The notes under the pieces are model-generated. The model was not told where the DNA came from and ran no database searches. It was given only the letters and a program-made list of their open reading frames with translations. From contig JAWWNJ010000017.1 of assembly GCA_037176885.1 (NCBI GenBank), positions 186,001-250,000 on the forward strand: a stretch of DNA of 64,000 nucleotides, in the 5' to 3' direction. Source of the stretch: Favolaschia claudopus. Taxonomy: Eukaryota; Basidiomycota; Agaricomycetes; Agaricales; Mycenaceae. Shown one piece after another: positions 12,781-24,395 of the stretch. Both the position numbers and the translations under genes were made by a program. Within the stretch, counting starts at the first letter, position 1. Each line of letters opens with the position of its first letter.

Positions 12781-15306
12781 GAGTGTGACTGCGTCTCCAG
12801 TGTCAGCTTCAGTACGCGACTGGCGGGGCCAAGTCGCATTTTGATGGCGGGAAATACCGAATCGAACAAACAAGCCACGCGGCGCTTGTTGAACTCTGAC
12901 TTCCGCCCAAATTGCTTTCCGCCAACAGATCTGAGCTCAAACTCAACAGGATCATGGCCAAGCAGCAAAAATAATCGAACAACTGGTAAATACATGGTCT
13001 GGCATTCTTCAAGTTGAGGGTGTTAACGTTAACGTTAGCGCACCAAAACTTTCAACAGTGGAAACAGGGACTACTCAGAAGCATCTCAATGCATGCAAGA
13101 CTACGATAACTGATGCTCTCAACAGTCTAACGATTCCACGACCAGCAGGATTCGTAAAATACGCGTCTTGTCCGGAGTGAGCGCCCGTATTCAATGCAAT
13201 GACTGCCGCTTGGGTGCCATCCATGCGGTGGGTTCACTGCGGTGTTTTACAGACCAGCGCCTGTTCCGAAACTGTTTTCGGCGAGGACACCAGCTTTTTC
13301 TTGAATCCCAGATTCCCAATTGCAAGATAAGCAACTCGAGTAAAGACTCGGCTTGACAACGGAGCGGAATCATTGGAGTTAGTCGTCTAAGTACTTATGT
13401 GCTCGTTATCGTTCTTATCCCGCTTTCGAGAAGGGATCTAACCAGAGAGACTACTCGTGATTGAGAAGAGGTATTTTAAAGTTGTTTTGCACCTGTGTCC
13501 AATGACCTGGGAATGGCCCTGGCAAAATAAGTAGCTGGCCTCTGTCCTGAGAAGTGAGAGTCACAACCCGCGAAGAGAAAGATCATTCATTTCAGTTGAA
13601 GCTCTACAGGTTAACTAGAACAAACGGGTCGGGAAGAGTTTTCGGACGATATCCGACTTGATCTTCCTCGAGTCAAAGTGCGTAGCGAGTTCCTCATGTT
13701 CAGTGATTCGGTAGCGCAGTTGATTGTCCTTTCGTCCCACTTGCAAGCCATCGGGATTTTGTTAAAACTGCCTGGGTTCCAAATTTTTGAAGTGCATTGT
13801 TGTTTCGTACGTGCAGCAGTTACATTGCAATTGAACCCGAGGTCGTTCAAGTGTTTTCTCTGCCTTGATTAGCGAGGTGGAGTCTAAAATCACTTGAAAC
13901 GAGGAGTATAGTATGTTGAAGACGGTCACTTGCCGCTGATTTTAAAGTCCATCTCCTTCGACTCATAGTTATCATTGGTTGTGCAGCAGAGTTACTTTAG
14001 GCCGGTCCCCGCCTTGTGCAACGGTGTGGTAAGTCCGAATGGCGCAAACCATTTTGCGGTTCGTTTTTGTTGCGGAAAACAAGGAAAAAGAAAAGGCGAG
14101 CTCGGCTCCAGGATGTCTTTGGATACAAGCGACAAGTTTGCGGGTTTCAGGCGAAATCGAGTTATACCAATGTGCTTTCTTGCTGTGGGCCTGTAGATGT
14201 TCTATATTCGATCTAGAGTCTGGAGGCGCAGCCAGGTGTGTATGAATTGAGCCGTGCTGGATCCACTTTCCTTGTGTGAAAGTGCCAGTTGAGTGAGTGG
14301 GTAATGTCAGTCTCCGCGTAGCGCGCTGCAAACGTCAGCTCGTCAACTGCTTCGATTCAACTTTCGTTACTTCACTTACATACGTTGAGCGGAGAACATC
14401 ACATACTGTCAGACAGACGCCACTACTCACAGATGTTGGCTCCAATGTCTGGAAATTCCATGAAAATTCGCGTAAGATGTTGGCCGAGGGTAATTCGTCA
14501 CTTCGTTAAGCTTGCCGGTGTGTTGAGTTCCAAAGCTGCGGCGACGCTGGATACTCCCTTGTGGATCCCTAGGATGAGCAGCTATGGCTTCGAGCTTGTT
14601 GAACTTGAAGTAATCTTCCACAAGCAAAGCTCCTTGGCTATTCGTGGTTTCTTGATGATAGCGTCGTCGAGATTCTTTGCGTTCCCAGAGTTGTCGACAT
14701 AAATACAGGATGTCAGTGGCGCCCTGCGGTGAGACCAGAGAAAAGAGAGTGCTCCTCTGCTTGTTCTCTTGACCTTTGCATGTCCGCAACTTGTCCTCAA
14801 TCTTGCCGCCGAGACAGCGCTTGAGCCAGTCGAAACAGATGGTGCCCCGCAGAGCCCCGCAGTCCGAAATTCTGAATGTTGCCCGAGTCCATCGCCGCGG
14901 AGGGAGAGGGGGATGACTGTCCACGGTTGGCGACGAACAGATTTTAACCGTGGTTCTCTGAGTTGACCCACAAGAGCAGCGTGATGTATCAGTCGAGGTA
15001 ATTAGCAGGGTGATGGAAGTGGACTACAAAGGGAATATGGACCCAGAGTGAGATGGATGGACGTCGCCGATGGCAGCGGCAGAGGAGGAATGTTGATGGA
15101 GCCACGTGATGGGAGTCGACGCGAAGGCGGCCCTTGTTCTTCCCGAAGTTGTGCGTGTGTTCTCTGCCAGCACTTGGCTGACTTCGACTCCGACTACTAC
15201 CACCACCGGGGGGCTCGCCTTCAACGTTCCTTCAATACCCCGGCGCCGACGATACCACTACTCTATCCCATCTACGCTATCCTCCCACTAACAAAATCTA
15301 TCATAA
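12781..15306. other. Long intergenic stretch without a supported gene
   Basis: About 2.5 kb between the divergent Topors-like and xylulokinase genes. Frames up to 165 codons occur on the minus strand (14427-14924), but they overlap other frames, lack recognisable domains and contain no convincing splice pattern. A short GTTAAC repeat sits at about 13021-13036. A CACGTG E-box lies at about 15101, some 200 bp upstream of the xylulokinase start. The region could hold promoters, a non-coding transcript or decayed repeats; nothing can be assigned. Confidence 0.45.
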
Positions 15307-17937
15307 ATGCCAGTTGCATCTTCCCTCTTTCTCGGTCTCGAGCTCGCTGTCGACCAGCTCAGAGCCTCACTCGTTGACGAGAGTCTTGAGCTCGTCGGCG
15401 TCGAGTGCGTCGACTTTGATACTGAGCTCGCAGAATATCAGTGCGTTTCATCTCCATCGATTGATATTTTTTTCTCATTTTCTTTGTTTCTCTCCTTCTC
15501 AGAACGCAGGGCGGTATTTTCACGACGCCCGGGGATGCCTACACGACCCCGGTGGAGATGTGGATTAAAGCTCTAGGTAAGTGGGGGATCGCCCTTTCGC
15601 TCCAGTTTTTTTGTCGCTCTCACACTCACAAATTTGCTTCCGTTCCACGTGTTGCTTCGATCACACAGACACCGTTTTGGAGAAACTCGAGCGCACATAC
15701 GACCTCACTCGTATAAAGTCTATTGGAGGCTCCGCCCAACATGCCCTCGTCTGGTGGAAGTCCACAACCGTCCCCTCGCTGTCGTCTCTCGACCCACACG
15801 TCCCCCTCGTTCAGCACTTTTCTCAGGCACTGTTCTCGCTTCCCAACACCTCCATCGCCCAGGATGTCTCGTCGCACACTCATGCCCTCACCATCGAGGC
15901 TCTGCTCGGCGGTCCTGATCATATGGCTGCGCGCGTCGGCGGTTCTGCTACCCCCTCTTGCATCGCTGCGCAGCTGCTGCGCGTGCGCGAGACTTGGCCA
16001 CAGGAAGTCTGGGCTCGTACCGGTCGTGTGCAGCTCGCGTCTGCCTTCCTTGCGTCGCTGATTGCCGGTAAATGGATGCCCATGGCTGAGGCGGAAGCGT
16101 GTGCCTCGGGGATGTGGTCGCATACCACTGGGCAGTGGGACGAGAATGTCCTTGATATTGTTGGAGGCTCTCATGAGGAAGGTCGTCATGTACGAGGATG
16201 GCTCGGCGATGTTGATGTGAGCGGCGGTGGACGCCGTGCTGGTACTGTTGGCCGTTATCTCGTGGAACGCTATGGGTTTGACCCGGAAACTATTGTCACT
16301 TCGTTCACCAGTGACGGGCTCGCCGCCTATCTCTCTGTCGCTCCCCAGCCTTCGGACGTCGTTCTTCAATTTGGTCCTATGGATGTGATGATGGCGCCAG
16401 CTCAGCATTATATCCCGACACGACTGTATTCTTTGTTCCCTCACCCGGCTCAAGATCCTGCCGAGAAGCGCCGCTACGTCGCTGTTCTCACCAACCGCAA
16501 CGCCGACGTCCCTCGCGCGCTCGTTCGCGACATGTATACCAAGAGCTGGAGTGCCTTCGACCGGCTTGTCGCCATCGTCCCTCCAGGAGGCTCCATCGGG
16601 TAAGTCTCTATTTATTTTCGATTATCATCAATCTAACAGCCATCCCGCTCAGACTGGACGACAAACTCTTTGCCTTTTGGCACCTGCAAGGCGACGCCCA
16701 TCCATTCGCCCACGTCAAAGGCATCTACCGCTTCGAAACAGGCATCAAAGTCACTGAATTTCGTGACCTCCGCGCCAACCCACGCTGCCTCCTCGAATCC
16801 CAAATCCTCTCCCTCCGCGTACGCTACGCCAAAATGCTTACCACCGGCGTCCTCGCGCGCGCTCTCCCCGCTCCTGCCAACTCCGCCACCACCGCGTCCA
16901 TGGCTATCAGCTCTATACCCACCCGCAGCACCACATACCGTCCCGCGCCGCCCGTATCCAGCGCCCTCGGACTCGCGTTCGATCCGTACGACTCCGCCCC
17001 GCTCCCCACACGGGTGATTGCGACCGGGGCGGCGGCGAACTTCCCGAGTGTGGCGAATTTGGTGTGCGACATCTTCAACGCGCCCGTGTTCGTGCCCGGG
17101 AGCCAGATTGCGTCGGCGCAGACGGCACCGCATCGGAACGCGCCTGCGTCGGGGTGTCCGTCGCGTGCGAGTCTGGGGGCGGCGTATATGGCGCGGTGGG
17201 TGTGGGGGAGGGAGTGGGGTGTTGGTGGGGCGGCTAACAATGCTAATGCGAACGGCGTCGTTGTGAGCTTCGAAGACGACATGCGGCGGATGCTTGCGAA
17301 ACGGTGGGCGTCGACTGCGGGTGCGCCGTTGCGCCCGAGTATGCATGGGCCGCCGGGCACGGCCCCGGGGAGCGGGACGAGTACACCATATGGGAGGGGG
17401 GCAAGGGCGGCCAACGCGTTGTTGGAGGAGGACGAGGAGGATGAGAGTGAGATGGGGAGGAAGCGGGGTGGGACTCCGCATGTGCTTGCGGTGGAGAGGG
17501 CGTTGAGTAGCGGGCGGGGGAGTCCTGGGGTTGGTGTCATTGGTGGCGCGCAGCATGCGGGGTATGGGGTGGGCATGACGCCGAGCTCGAGTAACAGCAG
17601 CATGGGTACCTCCACGTCCACCTCCAGCATCGGCGCGCCGTCGACGGCGTATACCACCCCTGATTTGGGGTTACTCAGTCCGGGGCTCAGTGGCGCTAAT
17701 GGGAATGGGATCAACAACACCGGGACGGGGCAGATTGGGTCGAATGGAGCGACGGCGGGGACGCCTACGACGCCGACGCCGTTGACGCCTGTTGCGCCGA
17801 TGCCGACGGGGGATGCGGAGATGCAGGTTGGGTTGGCGAAGGTGGCGGAGCCTGATGCGGATGCGTTTTGCGCGTATGCGGCGATTGTGCCGGAGTATTG
17901 TCGGTTGGAGGGGATGCTTGTGAAGGGGATTGTTTGA
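15307..17937 (+). CDS. XKS1: D-xylulose kinase (FGGY family) with a large low-complexity insertion
   Basis: Four exons, 15307..15440, 15503..15576, 15669..16599 and 16653..17937, encode about 807 aa. The N-terminus FLGLELAVDQLRASLVD is the FGGY phosphate-binding start. MWIKALDTVLEKL, GGSAQHALVWW and SCIAAQLLRVRETWPQEVW are xylulokinase blocks, and the C-terminal nucleotide-binding domain has GTVGRYLVERYGFDPETI and LVCDIFNAPVFVPGS. It phosphorylates D-xylulose to xylulose-5-phosphate with ATP in the cytosol, feeding the pentose phosphate pathway. Fungal enzymes are usually 550-620 aa. The excess is a Gly/Ser/Thr-rich segment at about bases 17300-17820, placed after GAAYMARW and before a normal-looking C-terminus (EYCRLEGML). 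The insertion is in frame and GC-rich. Identity is strong. Confidence 0.93.
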
Positions 17938-18551
17938 GCTTGGGGTGTGGGGGTGGGGGACGAGGACGACAAAACGACTCGGGGGCGGCTGTCGACGAAT
18001 CAATGCAAACGAACTCCTAGAAGAAAAAACCGAAAACGCGACTCGATGAATCCACTCTGTCCTCTCTTTACATGGGAGGATGTGAAAAGAGAAATTCGAA
18101 CTAAATACAGTATATCCCCTTTGCTGACGCACGATACGAAAGTCGTCGTCGTCGTCGAGAAAAATCTAACTTATCTATCATACGTACGGTACGAGCAAAC
18201 TTTCTTACACTTTACGCACGCTATGTAGTCAGTCGGTTCTTTGTTTTATTGTTTCTTACTTTTATTTTATTCCCACTAACGTAAGTGAAGTGGGTTTCTG
18301 CGGGTGGCCCTCCGTACTTATTTTTTGACGTGCGAGTTTATTTTTCGACCTTAGCAGGCCTTTTATTGATTGTCGCGTTTTAATTTCGTCCCGATATGGC
18401 AATTGCACTTCTGTTTCCGTTGTTTTGGGTCAGTTTTTAGTTTTCGGATCTTTCGTGTCGCTTCCGACTTCGTGACTCAACTCCTTCGTGACTCTGACTC
18501 GACTCTGACTGCTTTTGTTCTCCACCTCTATTGCTCTTTTCGTCGACCTCT
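17938..18551. other. 3' flank of xylulokinase and 5' flank of the Helitron gene
   Basis: This 614-bp stretch contains no supported gene. GC content drops sharply after about 18,000 and T-rich sequence starts near 18,230. That change fits passage from host DNA into the Helitron. The 5' TC terminus of the Helitron should lie here, but I cannot place it without an aligned empty site. Confidence 0.45.
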
Positions 18552-21500
18552 ATGTCGCTCCGTGTCAATGGTGTCTCTGCAGGAGAAGTAGCCTTTTCTC
18601 CTGTGTCGCAATCGATATTCTCTCGCGAGTTGCTCTTCGGTGCATATCCTTCTGGCCAAATTCCTCCTTGGGTGCCTGTTACTCTTGATACTCTTACTTG
18701 GGGCACTTTCACCGTTTGTCTTCGTCCTATCGTTGGCTCTGCCGGCTGTGTCCCTATTACCCTGGGTCTTGATTGGAAGGCTTCTGTGTCTGAGCTTTTG
18801 AACGCATCTGGTGTTCAAATTCCCTCTTCTTTTGATCCTTTTTCTTTGTTGTCTCTGTGTGAGTTATTCGAATTCAGTTTGCTTCATTTTGTTGATCTCA
18901 TTCTTTTTCAGCGGGAGGTGGTGTTCCTGCCTCGTCTTTGGTACCTTCTTCTGCGTCGTCTGTGTCTGTTACGTCTGTTAATGATGTTGAAATGTCTGAC
19001 CATGCTTCGCTTTCCGCATCCGCGTCGGGGTCTGGATTGTTCTCACTTCGTGCTGAGTCTGGGTTGTGTGTGCCGCCAGAGGGTATGGAACATCTTCGTG
19101 CTCTTCTTTCCGGTCACGAACCTAGTTCTTGTATCTTCTTCACCAATAGTTTGCCTGATTTACGCGATCTGGTGGTCGCGCACGGCATGACCGATACTCA
19201 TTTCACGTCTGTTGACCAGTGTCGTTTGGCGCTCTCGACTCATCTGCTTACTGGATGCTGTGCTGGGTCCGCTATGAACGATCTTAGTGGTTGTAGTCGC
19301 GTGTTCAAAGGCTTTCAGTCTTCGCATGAATTAGCCTTTAGTGCACTTCATTGTATCTTGAGTTCTCTCGATTATACTTACCACTCTAGTCTGCTGGCAG
19401 CTTGTTCCCTGGGTTTCCGTGATCCTCCTGTGCCTCAGTCTGCGACGGACGTGGCCGCCCAAGTGGCGATTTTTCGGGAGTTCTTGTCTGATAAGAGACG
19501 TTCTATGCTGCAGTCTTTCTCACATGCGCATCCCAGTGAGATGGTTTTGGCGGACGTTGATTATCTTCAAATTCCTAGTCTTGTTTCTCTCGCTTCTCTT
19601 CATCGATTATCAGTGGATATTCGCCCTCTCGATCGTTTGCGACAGGATATTGTTGCTCATGTTGCGTCTGGAGAGTGTGCTCTTCGTTTGAATGTGGATC
19701 ATTCTGTTGCCTGCATCTCTTTGTTTGATCAGTCGTTCCCGTCCGGCCCTCCTACCGTGGACTCGCCGGAGTCATTGCGGACCGAGATGCAGGTTCGATT
19801 GTTGAGCTATTTGATGCCTCGTATGTCTCGATCTATGTGCCGTCGGGTTCTCACGTTGCATGGGGTCAGTTGGGATGCAACGCAAGGGGTATCTAGTCTA
19901 CGAACTTCGTTGAGGAAGTATTTACAACGTTTAAACAAAGGAAAGGTCCTCCCTCGTGCTCATGCTCGTACCGCCAGACATCAGAAGCGTGATGACCTTG
20001 CAGATGCTCGTATTCGAGATACAATGAGGGTTAGGTCTGAGTGGCCGTCGGTTGCTTCAGCTTCAGCCAAACAGAGATTTCGCGATGTCTTTTCTCAGTA
20101 CATATCGGCAGCTGCGCTTGAGACGTTTGTATGTGGATCTTGTTCAGAACGATGCTCTGTGTCTGTTAAGACCTCTGTTTCTTTCGAGTCCTTTGAATGG
20201 GATTTGTTACGCCACCCTGATCTTGTAGAGGTGGACGGTTCAGAGGACGAGACTGCCTCGGCGTCTGATTCGGGCGATTCTCATTCTCCTTCTGAGGACG
20301 TCGAGAATTTATGGTGGGATCCGGATGTTGAGCCCCCAGAAATGCCTTGCCCGTCTGGACAGTATTCTAGTCTGCTTATTGATCCCGATGCTATCATCAC
20401 CTCAGATGAAAGTGGTGAGCCGGAGCTCCTTGTATGTCGTGAATGTAATTCGGAACTTGCGCGTGGCGTTGTTCCTCGCAAGTCGATGGCTAATAGAAAT
20501 TATCTCGGTCCTGTGCCGCCTGAGCTTGAGGGTTTGTCTGTTGTTGAGGAGGCTATGATTGCGCGTTGTAGAGCTAAGTGCTGGGTGATTCAGATGCGAG
20601 AAGTCGACGATCGCGGTTATGTTAATGTGCAGAGAGGTTTTAAAGGTAATATCATTGTTTATCCGCAGCGACCTTCTTCTGTGGCCACTCGATTACCGCC
20701 TTCTCTGGAGGATATCACTACCCCGATATGCGTTGTATTCGTAGGCTCAAATGCACCGACAAAAGAATGGTTGAGAGAGAACGCGAAGCCGTTGATTGTT
20801 CGCAAGGAGAGAGTAATGAATGCCTTGCGTTGGCTCTGCAAACACAATCGTCTGTATAAGGATGTTGAGATCGATGACACTGTATTTGCTGGTCAAGGGG
20901 ATGTGGTCGACGTGCCTTTCCGCGTCGAGCATGTTATTCCTTCGGATGGCATCGAGTCTACCACTTCATCTTACGCTCCCTTTTCCTCTGCTTCAAGTTC
21001 GTTGGCCACGCCAGACCCTTTGCCCGTAGACACCCTTTCAGCGGACCATGTTGCTCAGGCTGCCGATCAGAATGCCCATGTTAGCGCTGTTTCGATGGAC
21101 AGTCTTCAGGACATGGTACGTCCCAGGATGTTTGACCCCATTCAGTTTCAGAGTGTTGTTGTTACTGACGTGCGAGGGCATGAACGGTCGGATATTCTTC
21201 GAGAAGCTGCTGCTGCCCACCTTAAGAAGCCGGGTGCCAATTATTTATCTCTTGCTCACGACCCTGATCCTGTCAACGAGTTCAATAATCCGGACCTCCT
21301 TCCTCTCATTTATCCTACCTTGTTTCCTTATGGCATCGGTGGTGTAGAGGATAAAGCTAGACGCACCCAGCTTGGATTTGAGTCTCATCTGAAACACTTA
21401 TTTAGTCTTGCGGATAGACGGTTTCAGGAGCATTATTCTTTTCTGTTCACGGTCTTCAACATGATGCAGCGTCGCAAATTGCTTCAGCATGTCAGTTACA

Positions 21501-24187
21501 AAGTCAAACGAAAGAATTTTGATACCGTGGCTGCACAACTCGCATCTGTTTCACCTGCTTCTATCCACGCTGTTACCGAGAGGATCAGTAAAGGCGATTT
21601 TGCTACAGTCAACTCTGAAGAGGAGCGTCGAGTCTTGTCTCTCATGAAGGAGGTCAATCTGGTTAATTCTCATGTTTATGGATCGCCTCAGACTAAGCTC
21701 GTCATGCGCAATGAAATCAAAGCCCTTATGATGGAGAAAGGCTTGCCTAGTTTCTATCTGACTATTAATCCTGCTGATGTTCATAGCCCCTTGTTGCGAT
21801 TTCTGGCCGGGGAGGAGATTGACATAGAGCGTTTGACAGCTTTGCATTTGCGCGGCCGCAAAAATCAAGAGATCCTAATTGCGAAAAATCCCGCTGTAGC
21901 CGCCCAGTTCTTTAATCTCTACATGAAAGCGTTTGTTGCAGCTCTGGGTTATGATTCCGCTCGCATGCAAGGTGAAGAAGGAGTGTTGGGTGTTGTGAAT
22001 GCTTACTATGGTTGCGTCGAAGCACAGGGACGCGGTTCCCTTCATTGCCATCTGTTGCTGTGGGTCGAAGGCGGATTAAATCCTGACCAGATTAAAGAAC
22101 GTGTTCTTGCGCATGACGGGGGATTGGAGTTTCAGCAGCGTCTGGTTGCCTTTTTGGAGGATTCGATTTCTACTGCTCTGCCGCCAGACATCCGTCCCGA
22201 TTTAGTTGACCCACTTTCCGAATTTAATCCTTGTGCGACTCGTGGTCCCAATCCTGACTTGGTAGCCGCATCGGATTTGGAAGATGCTCGCACTAAGGAT
22301 CTCCGTTCGCTTGTCGAAGCATGTCAGTTGCATAAACATCAGCCTACTTGTTACAAGTATTGGAAAGGTCCTGGGTATGTCAAGGAATGTCGTTTCGATT
22401 TAGATGAGGATAACGTTCGGCCTCTTACTGTTGTCGATCCTGAGTCCGGAGAGATCCAATTGCGATGTCTCAACGGACTGGTCAATAGTTTTAATGCGAC
22501 TATCCTTGAAAGTATTCGTTGCAATATGGACATCAAGTTTATATCTTCTGGTTCCGCGGCCAAGGCTGTCATGTTTTATATCACTGACTACATAACCAAG
22601 ACTCAGTTGAAGACTCACGTCGCGTATGCTACATTGGAAATGGCTGCTTCCCGATTAGCTGACACTGAGACCGGTCTCGATGATTTTGCCATACGTGCAC
22701 GACGTTTGTTACAGAAGTGCGCGCATGCGATGGTCGCTCAACAAGAAATGTCTGCGCAGCAAGTTGTATCCTATGTCATGGGTTTCGAAGATCATTTCAC
22801 CAGCCATAAATACGCTAACTTGTACTGGCCGAGTTTGGAGGGCTTCATTAATTCGGAACGTCCTAGTCCTGAGTGTTATCGTACGAGCAGGCAGACATTG
22901 GAGTCTGAGACTGACCCTGTCACTGATGTAGCTGTTCCGAATGAGCTCTCTGATGGAGTGGACATCGATGCTGGTGTGTCGTCGAATGTGTTGGGTGTCG
23001 ATCGCGATTCAGCTGACGAGGATGTCGAGGCTTTTGTTGATGGTCCCGGACCCATGGAGGATGACGTGACTTTGACGCTTGGTCATGACGGAAAGTTTAC
23101 TGCGCAAGCGAATCAGTCTAGAGACTATCAATGTCGTGGTACCGAACTGGCCGACGTGTGCGTGTGGGACTTTGTTTCACGCATTGAGAAGATACGCATT
23201 CCCCGGTCTCGTCGCCAGCATCGGCAGAAACCTACGGATTCTAGTGTGTCCGGGAATGCGTCTGCCTTGCCTGTTGATCCTGTAGGTCAGGATGTGTTGC
23301 ACGATCTCAACAGTTCGGTGTTTGAGTGGGATTCTGATATGCAGGGCGATATTCTCGCTTGGTCTGGACGTCTGAGGCCTAGGGTGTCGTTAATGGAGGA
23401 TCATTTGGAGGACAGGACACATGAATTACGCGTGTTATCTCCGGATGATCGTAGAGTTCCAGTTCCTATAGGCCGCAGTTTGCCTCGGCGCGACATGGAT
23501 GACTCTAAGCATAGACATGCACGTCTGATGTTGATTTTGTTCAAGCCTTGGAGGCATTGTAGTGATTTGATACGTGAAGGCGAATCGTGGCTGGAGGCCT
23601 ATGAACGTTTCTTGACAGAATGTCCCGCTCGCTTTCTGCGTGTCATCGATAATATGCAATTGTTGCACGAGTGTAAGGACAGTCGTGATAGTCATTATGC
23701 GCATCGCAAGTATAAGCGGACTTCGGATGTACCGTTGAATCTGATTTCCCGTTCTGCCGACGGTGACTTGGGCGATTATGACGAGAGCTTGATACTAGGG
23801 CATTTGGATTCCGTCGACTCGTGTTTTTCCCGTCATAGGGATGCCACTCGCGCTAGTATCGAAAACGTGGTAGCGGCCTTGATTTCTAGCGGTATGATTC
23901 GGTCGCAAGAGGACTCTGGCGCTCCTTCGGTCCGTGACCCCTCCTGCACTGTAGAGTCAGAAGACCATGTGTATGTCGCGTCGAGAAAGCCCGACCTTGA
24001 ACAGAAGTGGGAGCAAGTGTATGCTGCTCGTCGAGATGTGTTCAAAAAGGTACATCAGCAAATCTACAATTTGATTGCCGTGTTGTGGCTGTTGTTACGC
24101 GTTGTCGCGTTGCGCACAACAGGCCCCGCCAAAACCTCCTGCTTTGTGCCCTCCCCCCCGTTCACTGTCGACCTCAATGATGTTTAG
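18552..24187 (+). CDS. Helitron Rep domain part of RepHel (truncated by MITE insertion)
   Basis: The ATG at 18552 opens exon 1 (18552..18858); a 53-nt intron follows and exon 2 starts at 18912. The N-terminal part has PPELEGLSVVEEAMIARCRA, typical of the domain that precedes Rep in fungal Helitrons. The Helitron-like N domain follows, with FTVFNMMQRRKLLQHV and TINPADVHSPLL. The HUH motif is GRGSLHCHLLLW near base 22050. The catalytic tyrosines are in FYITDYITK near base 22580. Rep nicks and joins single-stranded DNA during rolling-circle transposition. The true reading frame is left at 24052; the last ~45 codons to the stop at 24185-24187 come from the inserted MITE. The product is therefore Rep without its helicase unless the insert is spliced out. 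Confidence 0.88.
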
Positions 24188-24393
24188 CAAGGTAGGGATA
24201 TTCCAAATACACACCCAGCATTCACTCTCGTGGCATTACCAGCACTTTTTCGAGGAGTTTTGTGGTGCCAAGACTGCTTGTTGTCAAAAAGCTGATCCGT
24301 GTTGTCGATGCAACGCATTGTCGTATTGTCAGCTGTTTTTTGCCGTTGTTAGGCGTTGTACAACAGCACAATAAAAATGTCAAAACACTGATG
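24053..24393 (+). mobile_element. MITE (copy 1) inside the Helitron gene, TA target duplication
   Basis: This 341-bp element starts CATCAGCAAATC and ends ACACTGATG. Its ends are imperfect inverted repeats of about 34 bp sharing CATCAG, then a TTTGATTG/TTTTATTG block, then TGTTGT. It is flanked by TA on both sides (24051-24052 and 24394-24395). Deleting the element with one TA joins the Helitron reading frame exactly, as AAG-GTA-GCT-GCT. It has no coding capacity and must be mobilised by a transposase made elsewhere. A TA duplication suggests a Tc1/mariner-type source. A related copy lies at 39432..39805. Confidence 0.8.
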
Positions 24394-24395
24394 TA

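Noticed and set aside
14427..14924. 165-codon minus-strand frame in the 12.8-15.3 kb gap
   Set aside because: Overlaps other frames of similar length, no recognisable domain, no convincing start.
16633..17556. 307-codon minus-strand frame rich in Arg and Pro
   Set aside because: Same GC-rich shadow effect opposite the xylulokinase exon.
16824..17972. 382-codon open frame on the minus strand opposite xylulokinase
   Set aside because: It is the mirror of a GC-rich, low-complexity coding region; composition is pure Ala/Pro/Ser and no intron or start context supports it.
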